Shown piece after piece: positions 10,639 to 18,469 of a DNA stretch of 64,000 bases (position 1 is its first letter; each line of letters starts with the position of its first letter). A model generated the notes under the pieces. That model did not search any database, was not told the DNA's origin, and worked only from the letters and a program-made list of their open reading frames with translations. The translations under genes were made by a program, and so were the position numbers. The stretch covers positions 38,877 through 102,876 of the forward strand of contig WRHU01000007.1 of NCBI GenBank assembly GCA_009783085.1. Reading direction: 5' to 3'. This DNA comes from Coriobacteriia bacterium (GTDB taxonomy: Bacteria; Actinomycetota; Coriobacteriia; Coriobacteriales; UBA8131).

Positions 10639-11235
10639 ATGCACATTGTACTTTCGCCCGACCCGATTCTTCGCCAGAAGTGCGAGCCGGTTGACCCATC
10701 AAAAATTAAGAAACTTCGCTCCACGGCAAAAAGCATGGCAAAGCTCATGTATAAAAGCAGTGGCTGCGGCTTGGCTGCGCCTCAAGTGGGCATTCCGCTC
10801 CGTATGATAGTTGTTGACTGCAATTTTGCTGCAGACGGCGAGGAGGCCATTGAGTCGCCAACTTTTTACATAAACCCGCAAGTTACCTACCAAGGTGGCG
10901 AACAAGAAATTGACGAGGAGGGCTGCCTTTCTATCCCGGGCATCTCAATTCCTATCAAGCGCTTTACCCGCATTACGGTCGAGGCACTTGATCTTGATGG
11001 AGAGCCTTTTGTTGTTGAAGCCGAGGGCTTTCATGCGCGTGCGCTCCAGCATGAGCTTGACCATCTTGACGGTACCACCATGTTTGAACACTTAAATCCT
11101 CTGGATCGCATAAAAGCTTTTGAGGTATATGAGGAGGCGGTGCAAGGCGGCGCAAAGCCGGGTGATACGGGCGCTGTGCCAGCTGATATTGCGGCCGCTC
11201 AGCCAAAGGCTTCTGCCTTGCACGTTGAGGACTAG
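10639..11235 (+). CDS. def: Peptide deformylase
   Basis: Removes the N-formyl group from new proteins. All three metalloenzyme motifs are present: GCGLAAPQVG (GxGLAAPQ), EEGCLSIPG (EGCLS) and HELDHLDG (HExDH). The last 35 residues or so, after LDRIKAFEVYEEA, form a Gly/Ala/Pro-rich tail not needed for catalysis. It is followed 12 bases later by fmt, the enzyme that adds the formyl group, the usual pairing. Confidence 0.96.
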   Translation: MHIVLSPDPILRQKCEPVDPSKIKKLRSTAKSMAKLMYKSSGCGLAAPQVGIPLRMIVVDCNFAADGEEAIESPTFYINPQVTYQGGEQEIDEEGCLSIPGISIPIKRFTRITVEALDLDGEPFVVEAEGFHARALQHELDHLDGTTMFEHLNPLDRIKAFEVYEEAVQGGAKPGDTGAVPADIAAAQPKASALHVED

Positions 11236-11247
11236 GCGGGTTTTGCA

Positions 11248-12189
11248 ATGAATATCGTTTTTATGGGAACTCCCGACTTTGCTGTTCCGGCGCTTGCGGC
11301 GTTAGCTTCTTGCCCAGAACATCACCTATCTGCTATTTTTACGCGCCCCGATGCGGTGTCCAAGCGAGGTTCTGCTTTGGTTCCGTCACCCGTGCGCGCA
11401 AAAGCCGAGGAGTTGGGGCTGGGAGCTTGCGTGCACACGCCACGGAGTTTTTACGTTTGTGACGAACCGGGAGCGACTTCGCCCAGCGCCAACAAGGTGC
11501 GCACGGTTGACCCTGAGCTTCTTGCTGTGCTCAATGACACAAACTGCGATGTTATTGTTGTTGCGGCATACGGTGTTATTTTGCCAGCGGAGGTACTTGA
11601 GCTTCCTGCATACGGTTGTATAAATATCCATGCGTCTTTGTTGCCCCGTTGGCGTGGTGCTGCCCCTATTCAACGGGCGTTGCTTGCTGGAGATGCTCAG
11701 TGTGGCGTGAGCATCATGCAAATGGAGGAAGGTCTTGATACTGGCCCGTATTGTGCCACGGCAAAAACGCCCACGGAGAATAAAAACGCCGTTGAGCTTA
11801 CGGCGGAACTTGCCGCTCTGGGCGCAGAATTGCTTGCCCTGAGCCTGCCCGCTATTGCAGGTGACACTGCTTCATGGACTGAGCAAGACAATGAAAAAGC
11901 AACCTACGCTCCCAAAATAGACAAACAAGAAATGCTCCTTGTTCCAGAGGACACCATGCTTGCAAACCTGCGTCGTGTGCGTGCCTCCTCCCCGCAAACG
12001 CCAGCTCGTTGTACGCTGGCCGGGCGTTCGGTAACAGTGCTGGCTGCCAATCTGCCTGAACGTACGGAGAAAGAGCCCCATGCTAAGCAACTTTATTTTG
12101 CCTGCGCCGATGGGAGCCTTGAGATTTTGGAGCTCAAACCTGACGGTAAACGTGCGATGAGCGCACAAGCCTTTCTCGCTGGGCTGTAA
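11248..12189 (+). CDS. fmt: Methionyl-tRNA formyltransferase
   Basis: Formylates initiator Met-tRNA with 10-formyl-THF. The 313-residue protein begins with the Rossmann motif IVFMGTPDFAVPAL and contains NIHASLLPRWRGAAPIQ, the formyl-THF binding signature with the catalytic Asn/His/Asp environment, and MQMEEGLDTGP. C-terminal OB domain from about residue 210. It forms an operon with def. The final 25 bases of the gene are copied imperfectly 83 bases downstream. Confidence 0.96.
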   Translation: MNIVFMGTPDFAVPALAALASCPEHHLSAIFTRPDAVSKRGSALVPSPVRAKAEELGLGACVHTPRSFYVCDEPGATSPSANKVRTVDPELLAVLNDTNCDVIVVAAYGVILPAEVLELPAYGCINIHASLLPRWRGAAPIQRALLAGDAQCGVSIMQMEEGLDTGPYCATAKTPTENKNAVELTAELAALGAELLALSLPAIAGDTASWTEQDNEKATYAPKIDKQEMLLVPEDTMLANLRRVRASSPQTPARCTLAGRSVTVLAANLPERTEKEPHAKQLYFACADGSLEILELKPDGKRAMSAQAFLAGL

Positions 12190-12270
12190 AACCTAGAAGC
12201 AATCTACCAAATCGCATCTAACCGTTCTAACCGCTCAACCGCTCAGCACAAGCCTTTCTTGCTGGCTTGT
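12163..12270. repeat. Duplicated fmt 3' end with intervening short repeats
   Basis: The 25 bases before the fmt stop (12163-12187) recur at 12246-12270 with 3 mismatches. Between them is a degenerate run of CTAACCGTT / CTAACCGCT / CAACCGCT units (about 12217-12244). The 240 bases between fmt and the histidine kinase hold nothing else I can name. Confidence 0.8.
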
Positions 12271-12429
12271 GATAGTATCTAAAGAACACAGAGGGGCACC
12301 GTTCGAAACATATTGCATCACCGTATCGTACGCCGTATTACCACCGCACCGCAAAACAACAGAGAACCGTACCAGAGAACTGCGTCAAAGAACCACCACT
12401 GCAAACCGAGGAGAAAGAGAGATGTTGCT

Positions 12430-15400
12430 ATGGGTATGCGCAGTCGCGTAATGCTAACAACAACAATCATTCTTTTGGTGGTATTTTCTGCCCTCGTGTT
12501 TGTTATTGCGGGTAATGTTTCGGCGACGATTGAAAATATCGTTGATTCCGAGATGAGCGAAACGCTTGATATTATTGGCAATCAGCTTGAAGCGAACGAC
12601 TTGCTCAAAGAGGAAGTTTCTCGCGATAGTGCCGATAAAAATGCAGCGCTTGCCCGTGCGGTTGCGCGCCTTATCAACGAAAACCCCAAGCTACTTTCAA
12701 CAGAAAATATGAAGAATCTCGCAAAACTACTTGGTGTTGACGAGATAAATGTTGCCGATGCCAAGGGCATTTTGCGCTACGGCAATAATCCAGAGCTCTT
12801 TGGACTTAACTTCAAAGATGATGCCCAAACTAAACCCTTTTTGGCAATCATTAAAGACTTAAAAGTCGAGGTCATTCAAGATCCGCAACCACGTGCAGCC
12901 GACGGTGCCATGTACCAATACGTAGGGGTCACGCGCATAGATGAGGTTGGCATTGTGCAGGTGGGTGTTTCTGTAGAGGATTTTGCAAAAGTTTTGGAGG
13001 GCGTTGACCTTCAGGTGGTGTTGCCTTCGTTTAAGATTTCGATGGACGGCGGCGTTTTTGTTATGGACAACGACGGCAAGGTTGTTGCGGATAGTCAAAA
13101 AATCTATCTGGGACGCGATTTGAGTTCTGAGCCGTGGTTCAAGCACGTTGCTTTGGGCAGCGCCTCAATATTTGAGTTTGAGTTTGGCAAAACTAAGGCC
13201 TATGGCAAAAGCGGAATCTACAAAGACAGGATTCTTGTTACCTATCGTCCCTATTCGACGGTTAATAATTTTAAGAACACTCCGGTGTTTATCATCATTG
13301 CGGTGGGGTTGCTGGGGCTTCTCATTCTGGTCAATCTTTTGTACATGGCGCTTACACGCGTGGCGGTGCGGCCTATAGAAAACATCAACGATGAGCTCGA
13401 TAACCTCAAGCAAGGGCAGCGAATTGAACCTCGTCGAGTGGGTGGCAGTGCCGAGATGCAACAGCTTGTTGGCTCTATAAATAAGACGCTCGGCAGGTTG
13501 GATTCCTCGACCGAAGCGGTGGTAAAACTCAAATCCTCAGAAGCCGACCTCAAGGCTCAGCTTGCAGCCAAACAGCGCATTAGCCAGCTTTCGCAAGACC
13601 TCGAGTTTCGCGACCGGCTTTTGTTTGCCAACAACGAGGTCGCCAGCATTATGCTCGCCTCCAATGAGCAAAACTTTGATACAGAGCTCAAACGGTGCCT
13701 CGAGATTTTGGGAAGAGCTGCCGGAGCAAATCGCACCCTTTTGTGGCAACAAACCAGCACAGCAACTGAGGGCGGCCCCACTTTTGATGTCATAAGCGAA
13801 TGGTGGGACGACAAGCAGGCGCGCACCAAGACCAACCAGCTTTCTCACCTTGCCTTTGAGGGAGATGCCCCTAAATGGCTCTACGATATTGTGAACGGAG
13901 AGATTTTTACCGGCCCGGTACATGAGTTCCCTCGAGATTTGAGCGAACTGCTCGTTTCTTTGGGCATTCGGTCGGTACACGTTATTCCCGTCCACGTTGA
14001 TGAGGAGTTTTGGGGCTTTTTTGAATACACCTTCTACGACGAGGAGCAGCGTTTTAATATCTCCGAACAAAATCTTTTGCGCTCGGGAGGCCTGCTGCTT
14101 ATTCATGGACTCAACAGAGATGCGATGATGCGCTCGCTTATTACGGCACGCAAAGATGCTCTGGCTGGCACCGAGGCAAAAAGCAACTTCCTTTCAACGA
14201 TGACTCATGAGATTCGCACGCCACTTAACGCCATTGTGGGCATGACTACTGTTGGACTTAACAATGAGTCAAAAGAGCGTAAGGATTATTGCTTTGGCAA
14301 GATTGAGGAGGCGTCTGAGCATCTGCTTGGCGTTATCAACGACATTTTGGATATGTCAAAAATTGAGGCACATAAAATCGAGATTTCGGCGGTTGAGTTT
14401 GCTTTCGAGCAGCTGTTCCATCGCTGTGTTGCTGTGGTCAAACACAAACTTGACGAGAAAAAGCTGGACTTTTCTATCTATATTGACCGTCGTATTCCCA
14501 AGATTTTGGTGGGTGATGACCAGCGCATTGCCCAGGTTGTCATAAATCTTTTGTCCAATGCCGTAAAGTTTACGTCTGAGGGTGGCGTGGTAGACGTGAC
14601 CACCAAACTTGCGTCGGTTAAAAACGGCATCTATACCATCGAAATAGCGGTGCGCGATACGGGCATTGGCATTACGCCTGAGCAGCAAGAGCGCCTGTTT
14701 GTCTCCTTTACCCAAGCAGAAAGCTCTATGTCGCGCGCGTATGGCGGCACCGGCTTAGGTCTGGCTATTTCCAAAAACATCGTTGAACTTATGGGTGGCG
14801 AGATATGGGTGGAATCTGAGATAGGCGAGGGCTCGACCTTTACCTTTACTTTTTTGGCAAGAAAAGGCTCGCAGAAAGGCTTGCGTGCTGCGCAAGACGC
14901 TTTTTCTGCTGACGGTGCTGTTGTTGACGATGCTGCTGGTGTTGATGGTACTGGTGGCGCTGGGGAAGAGATTGTTGCGGGTGCTCATAGTATTGCAAGG
15001 GCTGGCGCAAAAGGCGCTCCTCAAGCTGCAAAAGATGCCAAGAGCGCTAAGCGTGCGAGGGGTGTGAAAAGCACAAAGGGTTCTGTTAGGGGTTCTGCCA
15101 AGGGCTCTGCACGTGCTGGCACTCATGCCGCAGTTGAAATGAACGTGGACTTCTCGCACCGTACGGTTTTAGTTGCCGAGGACATCGAGGTCAATCGAGA
15201 GATTATCTCAGCTCTACTTGAGCCAACAAACGTTACGATTGACTATGCGGTAGATGGCGACCAGGCGGTTGCTTTGTTTGCGCGCGACACACATCGCTAT
15301 GACTTAATACTTATGGACATACAAATGCCAGTTATGGACGGCGTGGAAGCTACCAAACAAATTCGCACCTTGGGCATAAAGGCGGGGCGCAGAGTGCCCA

Positions 15401-15537
15401 TCATCGCCATGACTGCCCACGTTTTCAAAGAGGACGTTGACCGCTTTTTTGAGGTTGGCATGAACGACCACATTGGCAAGCCTATCGACCTTAACGAGCT
15501 GCTAAGAAAGATGAAAAAGTACCTTGACGTTGTATAG
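12430..15537 (+). CDS. Membrane hybrid sensor histidine kinase
   Basis: An approximately 1035-residue sensor. Order of domains: TM1 (residues 8-29), an extracytoplasmic Cache-like sensor region (30-283), TM2 (284-306), HAMP (307-360), a coiled coil, a GAF-like region (about 385-570), HisKA with His593 in TMTHEIRTP, HATPase_c with N box NLLSNAVKF, G1 DTGIGI and G2 GGTGLGLAIS, a roughly 80-residue Ala/Gly/Lys-rich linker, and a receiver domain with phospho-Asp963 in LILMDIQMP. The start is the ATG at 12430, with GAGGAGAAAGAGAG upstream; the frame extends further upstream without a convincing start. No separate response regulator adjoins, so the output partner is unknown. Confidence 0.92.
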   Translation: MGMRSRVMLTTTIILLVVFSALVFVIAGNVSATIENIVDSEMSETLDIIGNQLEANDLLKEEVSRDSADKNAALARAVARLINENPKLLSTENMKNLAKLLGVDEINVADAKGILRYGNNPELFGLNFKDDAQTKPFLAIIKDLKVEVIQDPQPRAADGAMYQYVGVTRIDEVGIVQVGVSVEDFAKVLEGVDLQVVLPSFKISMDGGVFVMDNDGKVVADSQKIYLGRDLSSEPWFKHVALGSASIFEFEFGKTKAYGKSGIYKDRILVTYRPYSTVNNFKNTPVFIIIAVGLLGLLILVNLLYMALTRVAVRPIENINDELDNLKQGQRIEPRRVGGSAEMQQLVGSINKTLGRLDSSTEAVVKLKSSEADLKAQLAAKQRISQLSQDLEFRDRLLFANNEVASIMLASNEQNFDTELKRCLEILGRAAGANRTLLWQQTSTATEGGPTFDVISEWWDDKQARTKTNQLSHLAFEGDAPKWLYDIVNGEIFTGPVHEFPRDLSELLVSLGIRSVHVIPVHVDEEFWGFFEYTFYDEEQRFNISEQNLLRSGGLLLIHGLNRDAMMRSLITARKDALAGTEAKSNFLSTMTHEIRTPLNAIVGMTTVGLNNESKERKDYCFGKIEEASEHLLGVINDILDMSKIEAHKIEISAVEFAFEQLFHRCVAVVKHKLDEKKLDFSIYIDRRIPKILVGDDQRIAQVVINLLSNAVKFTSEGGVVDVTTKLASVKNGIYTIEIAVRDTGIGITPEQQERLFVSFTQAESSMSRAYGGTGLGLAISKNIVELMGGEIWVESEIGEGSTFTFTFLARKGSQKGLRAAQDAFSADGAVVDDAAGVDGTGGAGEEIVAGAHSIARAGAKGAPQAAKDAKSAKRARGVKSTKGSVRGSAKGSARAGTHAAVEMNVDFSHRTVLVAEDIEVNREIISALLEPTNVTIDYAVDGDQAVALFARDTHRYDLILMDIQMPVMDGVEATKQIRTLGIKAGRRVPIIAMTAHVFKEDVDRFFEVGMNDHIGKPIDLNELLRKMKKYLDVV

Positions 15538-15538
15538 C

Positions 15539-15625
15539 GGGGACGGTACGTTTTTGTCACATAGTAAAAGAGGGTGTGTCAAAAACGTACCGTCCCCCTT
15601 GTCCGCTAAATCGGACCGTCCCCCT
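15539..15625. repeat. REP/BIME-like palindrome
   Basis: Perfect 18-base inverted repeat, GGGGACGGTACGTTTTTG (15539-15556) and its complement (15580-15597), with a 23-base loop. A further GTCCG...CGGAC hairpin and a third CCGTCCCCC end follow to 15625. This sequence style (GGGGACGG...TTTTTGACAC) resembles repeats associated with IS200-like/RAYT transposases. It starts 2 bases after the kinase stop and may also end its transcript. Confidence 0.75.
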
Positions 15626-15633
15626 TTGCTCGG

Positions 15634-15661
15634 TTGACTTTTTAGATAAATATCGTACTAT
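15634..15661 (+). promoter_or_regulatory. Promoter-like sequence
   Basis: TTGACT (15634-15639), 16-base spacer, TACTAT (15656-15661), followed about 80 bases later by GGGGGAGGA and an ATG at 15744. Predicted only. Confidence 0.45.
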
Positions 15662-16168
15662 GTAGGACAATTAAAGTAGCATATAAACGTACAGGTGCTG
15701 GCTCAGGGGGTGGGCGGCACAAAATAAATAGGGGGAGGACATCATGGCTTATACTGTGTTGCGCTCTTTGTGCTCAAGAAGCTTACGTGCAAGAAGCTCG
15801 CACCTAAGAAGCTTACGCCCAAGAAGCGTGCAGCAGTTTGCAGGCACAGGTGCGCAAACGCTGGCCGCTTGTTTTTCCCTTATAAAAATTGTTGCGAGGC
15901 GTACGCCTCAATTGTTGTGGTCACTGCGACAAAGTCCCTTGGGGGATACATACTGTGCGTGGCGTTTGGCTTGCCGAACTCCCCGTGCAGTCCAAACGGT
16001 CTTTGTTGCATGATGACCTGTGTGGCGGGCGCTACCGAGGGGTTATGTAGGGGGAGGAAACTTATAGACTGCATAGCCCCACGGTGCGTCCCGTTTGCGC
16101 AGGACAGAAAATAAAGCACTTTTGGCACTCTTACTAAAGAAAAACTACAGAAAAACGCTCATTCTAGC

Positions 16169-16197
16169 TTGGAATTGCCCTTACTTTCCTATAGAAT
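16169..16197 (+). promoter_or_regulatory. hppA promoter
   Basis: TTGGAA (16169-16174), 17-base spacer, TAGAAT (16192-16197), giving a leader of about 87 bases before hppA. Confidence 0.5.
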
Positions 16198-16290
16198 AAT
16201 CAGGTTATGCACGCAACGTGTTACGTGCTGCAAGTAGTGTAAGTAGTAGTGGGGTCAAAACGGCTTCACGTAACGAGAGGAGCGGCCTTC

Positions 16291-18429
16291 ATGGCTCAGT
16301 ATTTAGCATGGCTAGCACCAATCTGCTCGATTGTCGGTATTGCGGTAGCGGCGTATTTGGCATATTGGGTGCTCAAGCAAGATTCCGGCAACGAAAGAAT
16401 GCAAAAGCTCTCAGGGCTCATTCAAAAAGGCGCACAGGCGTTTTTGTTTGCCGAGTACCGTGCGCTCATCATTTTTGCCCTCGTAGTAACGGTTGTTTTG
16501 GGGCTTGCCATTGGCTGGCTTACCGCAGCCGCATTTTTGACGGGCGGCATTTTGTCGGTAATCGCTGGTTATTTTGGCATGTATGTTGCCACGCGCGCTA
16601 ACGCACGCACCACGCAAGCTGCAACCACGGGCATTGCTGGCGCATTAAAAGTTGCCTATCGCTCAGGCTTGACGATGGGCCTTATTGTTGCCTCACTTGG
16701 TCTTTTGGGACTGTCTTTGTGGGCGATTGGCTTTTTAGTATTTAACGAGAACTTCCTGCACAACGTCGAGATTGTTGACGGTTTTGTTATGGGTGCTTCA
16801 TCTATCGCGCTGTTTGCGCGTGTGGGTGGCGGTATCTACACCAAGGCTGCTGACGTTGGTGCTGATTTGGTGGGTAAGGTCGAAGCAGGTATTCCTGAAG
16901 ACGACCCCCGCAACCCTGGCGTTATCGCCGATAACGTTGGCGACAACGTAGGCGACGTGGCTGGTATGGGTGCTGACCTTTACGAGTCTTATGCAGGCGC
17001 TATCTTGGCGCCTATCGTATTGGCAGTTGCCATGAACGCTGCCGGTATTCTTGAGGGTTCTAACTTCTATATTGCTCTCGTGTTGCCGCTTGTGCTTGCT
17101 GCTGGCGGTATTCTTGCTTCTATCATTGGCCTGTTTGCGGTTAACACCAATGACTCCTCAAAAATCCACAAGGCACTCAACCGAGGCACCAACCTTACCT
17201 CAGCGCTGGTGTTCCTCATGATTTTTGTCTGCGTTTTGGTATGGCAACTCTCAACGGGCATCAACGCTCTGTGGCTGTTCTTGTCTGCCGCCGCTGGTCT
17301 TGCTGCCGGTCTTGCCATTGGTAAAATTACGGAGTATTACACCTCCTATCAAAAAAGTCCTACCAAAAAAATTGCGCTTGCTTCTGAGTCAGGCACGGCA
17401 ACCAATATCATCGAGGGTTTGGGAACGGGTATGCTTTCAACCGTTTTGCCTACGCTCGTGCTGGTAGCTGCCGTTGCGATTGCCTATCTTGCCGGTACGG
17501 CTTTGGGTGATCCTATGTTTGGTGTTTACGGCATCGGTCTTGCCGCTTTGGGCATGCTTTCTACCACGGCGACCACGGTTGGCGTAGATTCGTATGGTCC
17601 TGTTGCAGACAACGCTGGTGGTATTGCCGAGATGGCAGGGCTCCCACCTGAGGTTCGTGAGCGTACCGACCAACTTGATACTGTGGGCAACACCACGGCT
17701 GCGGTTGCCAAAGGCTTTGCGGTTTCCTCCGCAGCTTTGACCGCCCTTGCACTCTTTGTTGCGTTCAAGACCAATCTTGACCACAAGCTTGGCGCACTTG
17801 CTGATAAGGGAGAGAGCATTTTGGGCACGCCGGTTACTATGCTCAACATTTCGCTTGATAACCCCTTTGTTATTGTTGGTGTAATTATTGGTGCGATGAT
17901 GCCGTTTTTCTTTGGCGCTATGACTATGGGTGCCGTATCGCGCGCTGCTAACGCCATGATTATCGAGATTCGCCGTCAGTTCAAAGAGATTACTGGTCTT
18001 ATGGAGGGCAAAGCTGAGCCCGATACCGAGGCCTGCGTTTCTATCTCAACTAAGGCGGCTCTCAAAGAGATGATGCTTCCGGGTATTCTTGCGGTAGTTA
18101 TCCCTGTGTTGCTTGGCGTTTTGGACGTCAACATTTTGGCTGGCTTCCTCGTTGGCGTTTTGGGCACCGGCTTTTTGATGAGCGTGTACATGGCTAACGC
18201 TGGTGGCGCTTGGGATAATGCTAAGAAATATATCGAAACGGGCGCACACGGCGGCAAGGGCTCTGAGGCTCACAAGGCTGCTGTGGTTGGCGACACCGTT
18301 GGCGACCCCTTTAAGGATACGTCTGGCCCGTCCATTAACATTCTTATCAAGGTTGTTACCGTTGTATCGCTCGTATTTGTACCGCTGTTTATTACGCTGG
18401 GCGGCGGCTTGCTGCACGGCATTTTGTAG
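16291..18429 (+). CDS. hppA: Membrane-bound ion-pumping pyrophosphatase (K+-dependent type)
   Basis: Couples PPi hydrolysis to H+ or Na+ pumping across the membrane. ATG at 16291 follows GAGAGGAG; the product is 712 residues with about 16 helices. Signature segments are GGGIYTKAADVGADLVGKVE, DDPRNPGVIADNVGDNVGD and the C-terminal GDTVGDPFKDTSGPS. The motif GNTTAAVAKG has Ala, not Lys, at the position that separates the classes, as in K+-dependent enzymes. Whether it pumps H+ or Na+ is not decidable by eye. With ppdK and PPi-generating biosynthesis in the same cell it would recover energy from PPi. Confidence 0.95.
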   Translation: MAQYLAWLAPICSIVGIAVAAYLAYWVLKQDSGNERMQKLSGLIQKGAQAFLFAEYRALIIFALVVTVVLGLAIGWLTAAAFLTGGILSVIAGYFGMYVATRANARTTQAATTGIAGALKVAYRSGLTMGLIVASLGLLGLSLWAIGFLVFNENFLHNVEIVDGFVMGASSIALFARVGGGIYTKAADVGADLVGKVEAGIPEDDPRNPGVIADNVGDNVGDVAGMGADLYESYAGAILAPIVLAVAMNAAGILEGSNFYIALVLPLVLAAGGILASIIGLFAVNTNDSSKIHKALNRGTNLTSALVFLMIFVCVLVWQLSTGINALWLFLSAAAGLAAGLAIGKITEYYTSYQKSPTKKIALASESGTATNIIEGLGTGMLSTVLPTLVLVAAVAIAYLAGTALGDPMFGVYGIGLAALGMLSTTATTVGVDSYGPVADNAGGIAEMAGLPPEVRERTDQLDTVGNTTAAVAKGFAVSSAALTALALFVAFKTNLDHKLGALADKGESILGTPVTMLNISLDNPFVIVGVIIGAMMPFFFGAMTMGAVSRAANAMIIEIRRQFKEITGLMEGKAEPDTEACVSISTKAALKEMMLPGILAVVIPVLLGVLDVNILAGFLVGVLGTGFLMSVYMANAGGAWDNAKKYIETGAHGGKGSEAHKAAVVGDTVGDPFKDTSGPSINILIKVVTVVSLVFVPLFITLGGGLLHGIL

Positions 18430-18469
18430 TTCTGCTACCACGGCATACGCTAAGAACTTTTGAGCTAAT

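Larger units (their letters stand above)
15626..16290. other. 665-bp stretch without a convincing gene; possible remnant
   Basis: An ATG at 15744 has a strong ribosome binding site (GGGGGAGGA) and opens an 89-codon Arg/Ser/Leu-rich frame to 16013. In a different frame the same DNA carries four 15-base units starting at 15776, 15791, 15806 and 15821 that read KKLTC, KKLAP, KKLTP, KKRAA, a lysine-rich pentapeptide repeat typical of DNA-binding tails, continuing to a stop at 16114. This could be a frameshifted remnant of a lysine-rich protein. A perfect 14-base palindrome GAGGCGTACGCCTC lies at 15896-15909. No tRNA, tmRNA or RNase P signatures were seen. Confidence 0.35.

Noticed and set aside
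15626..16290. RNase P RNA, tmRNA or 6S RNA in the gene-poor stretch
   Set aside because: None of their conserved core strings was found.
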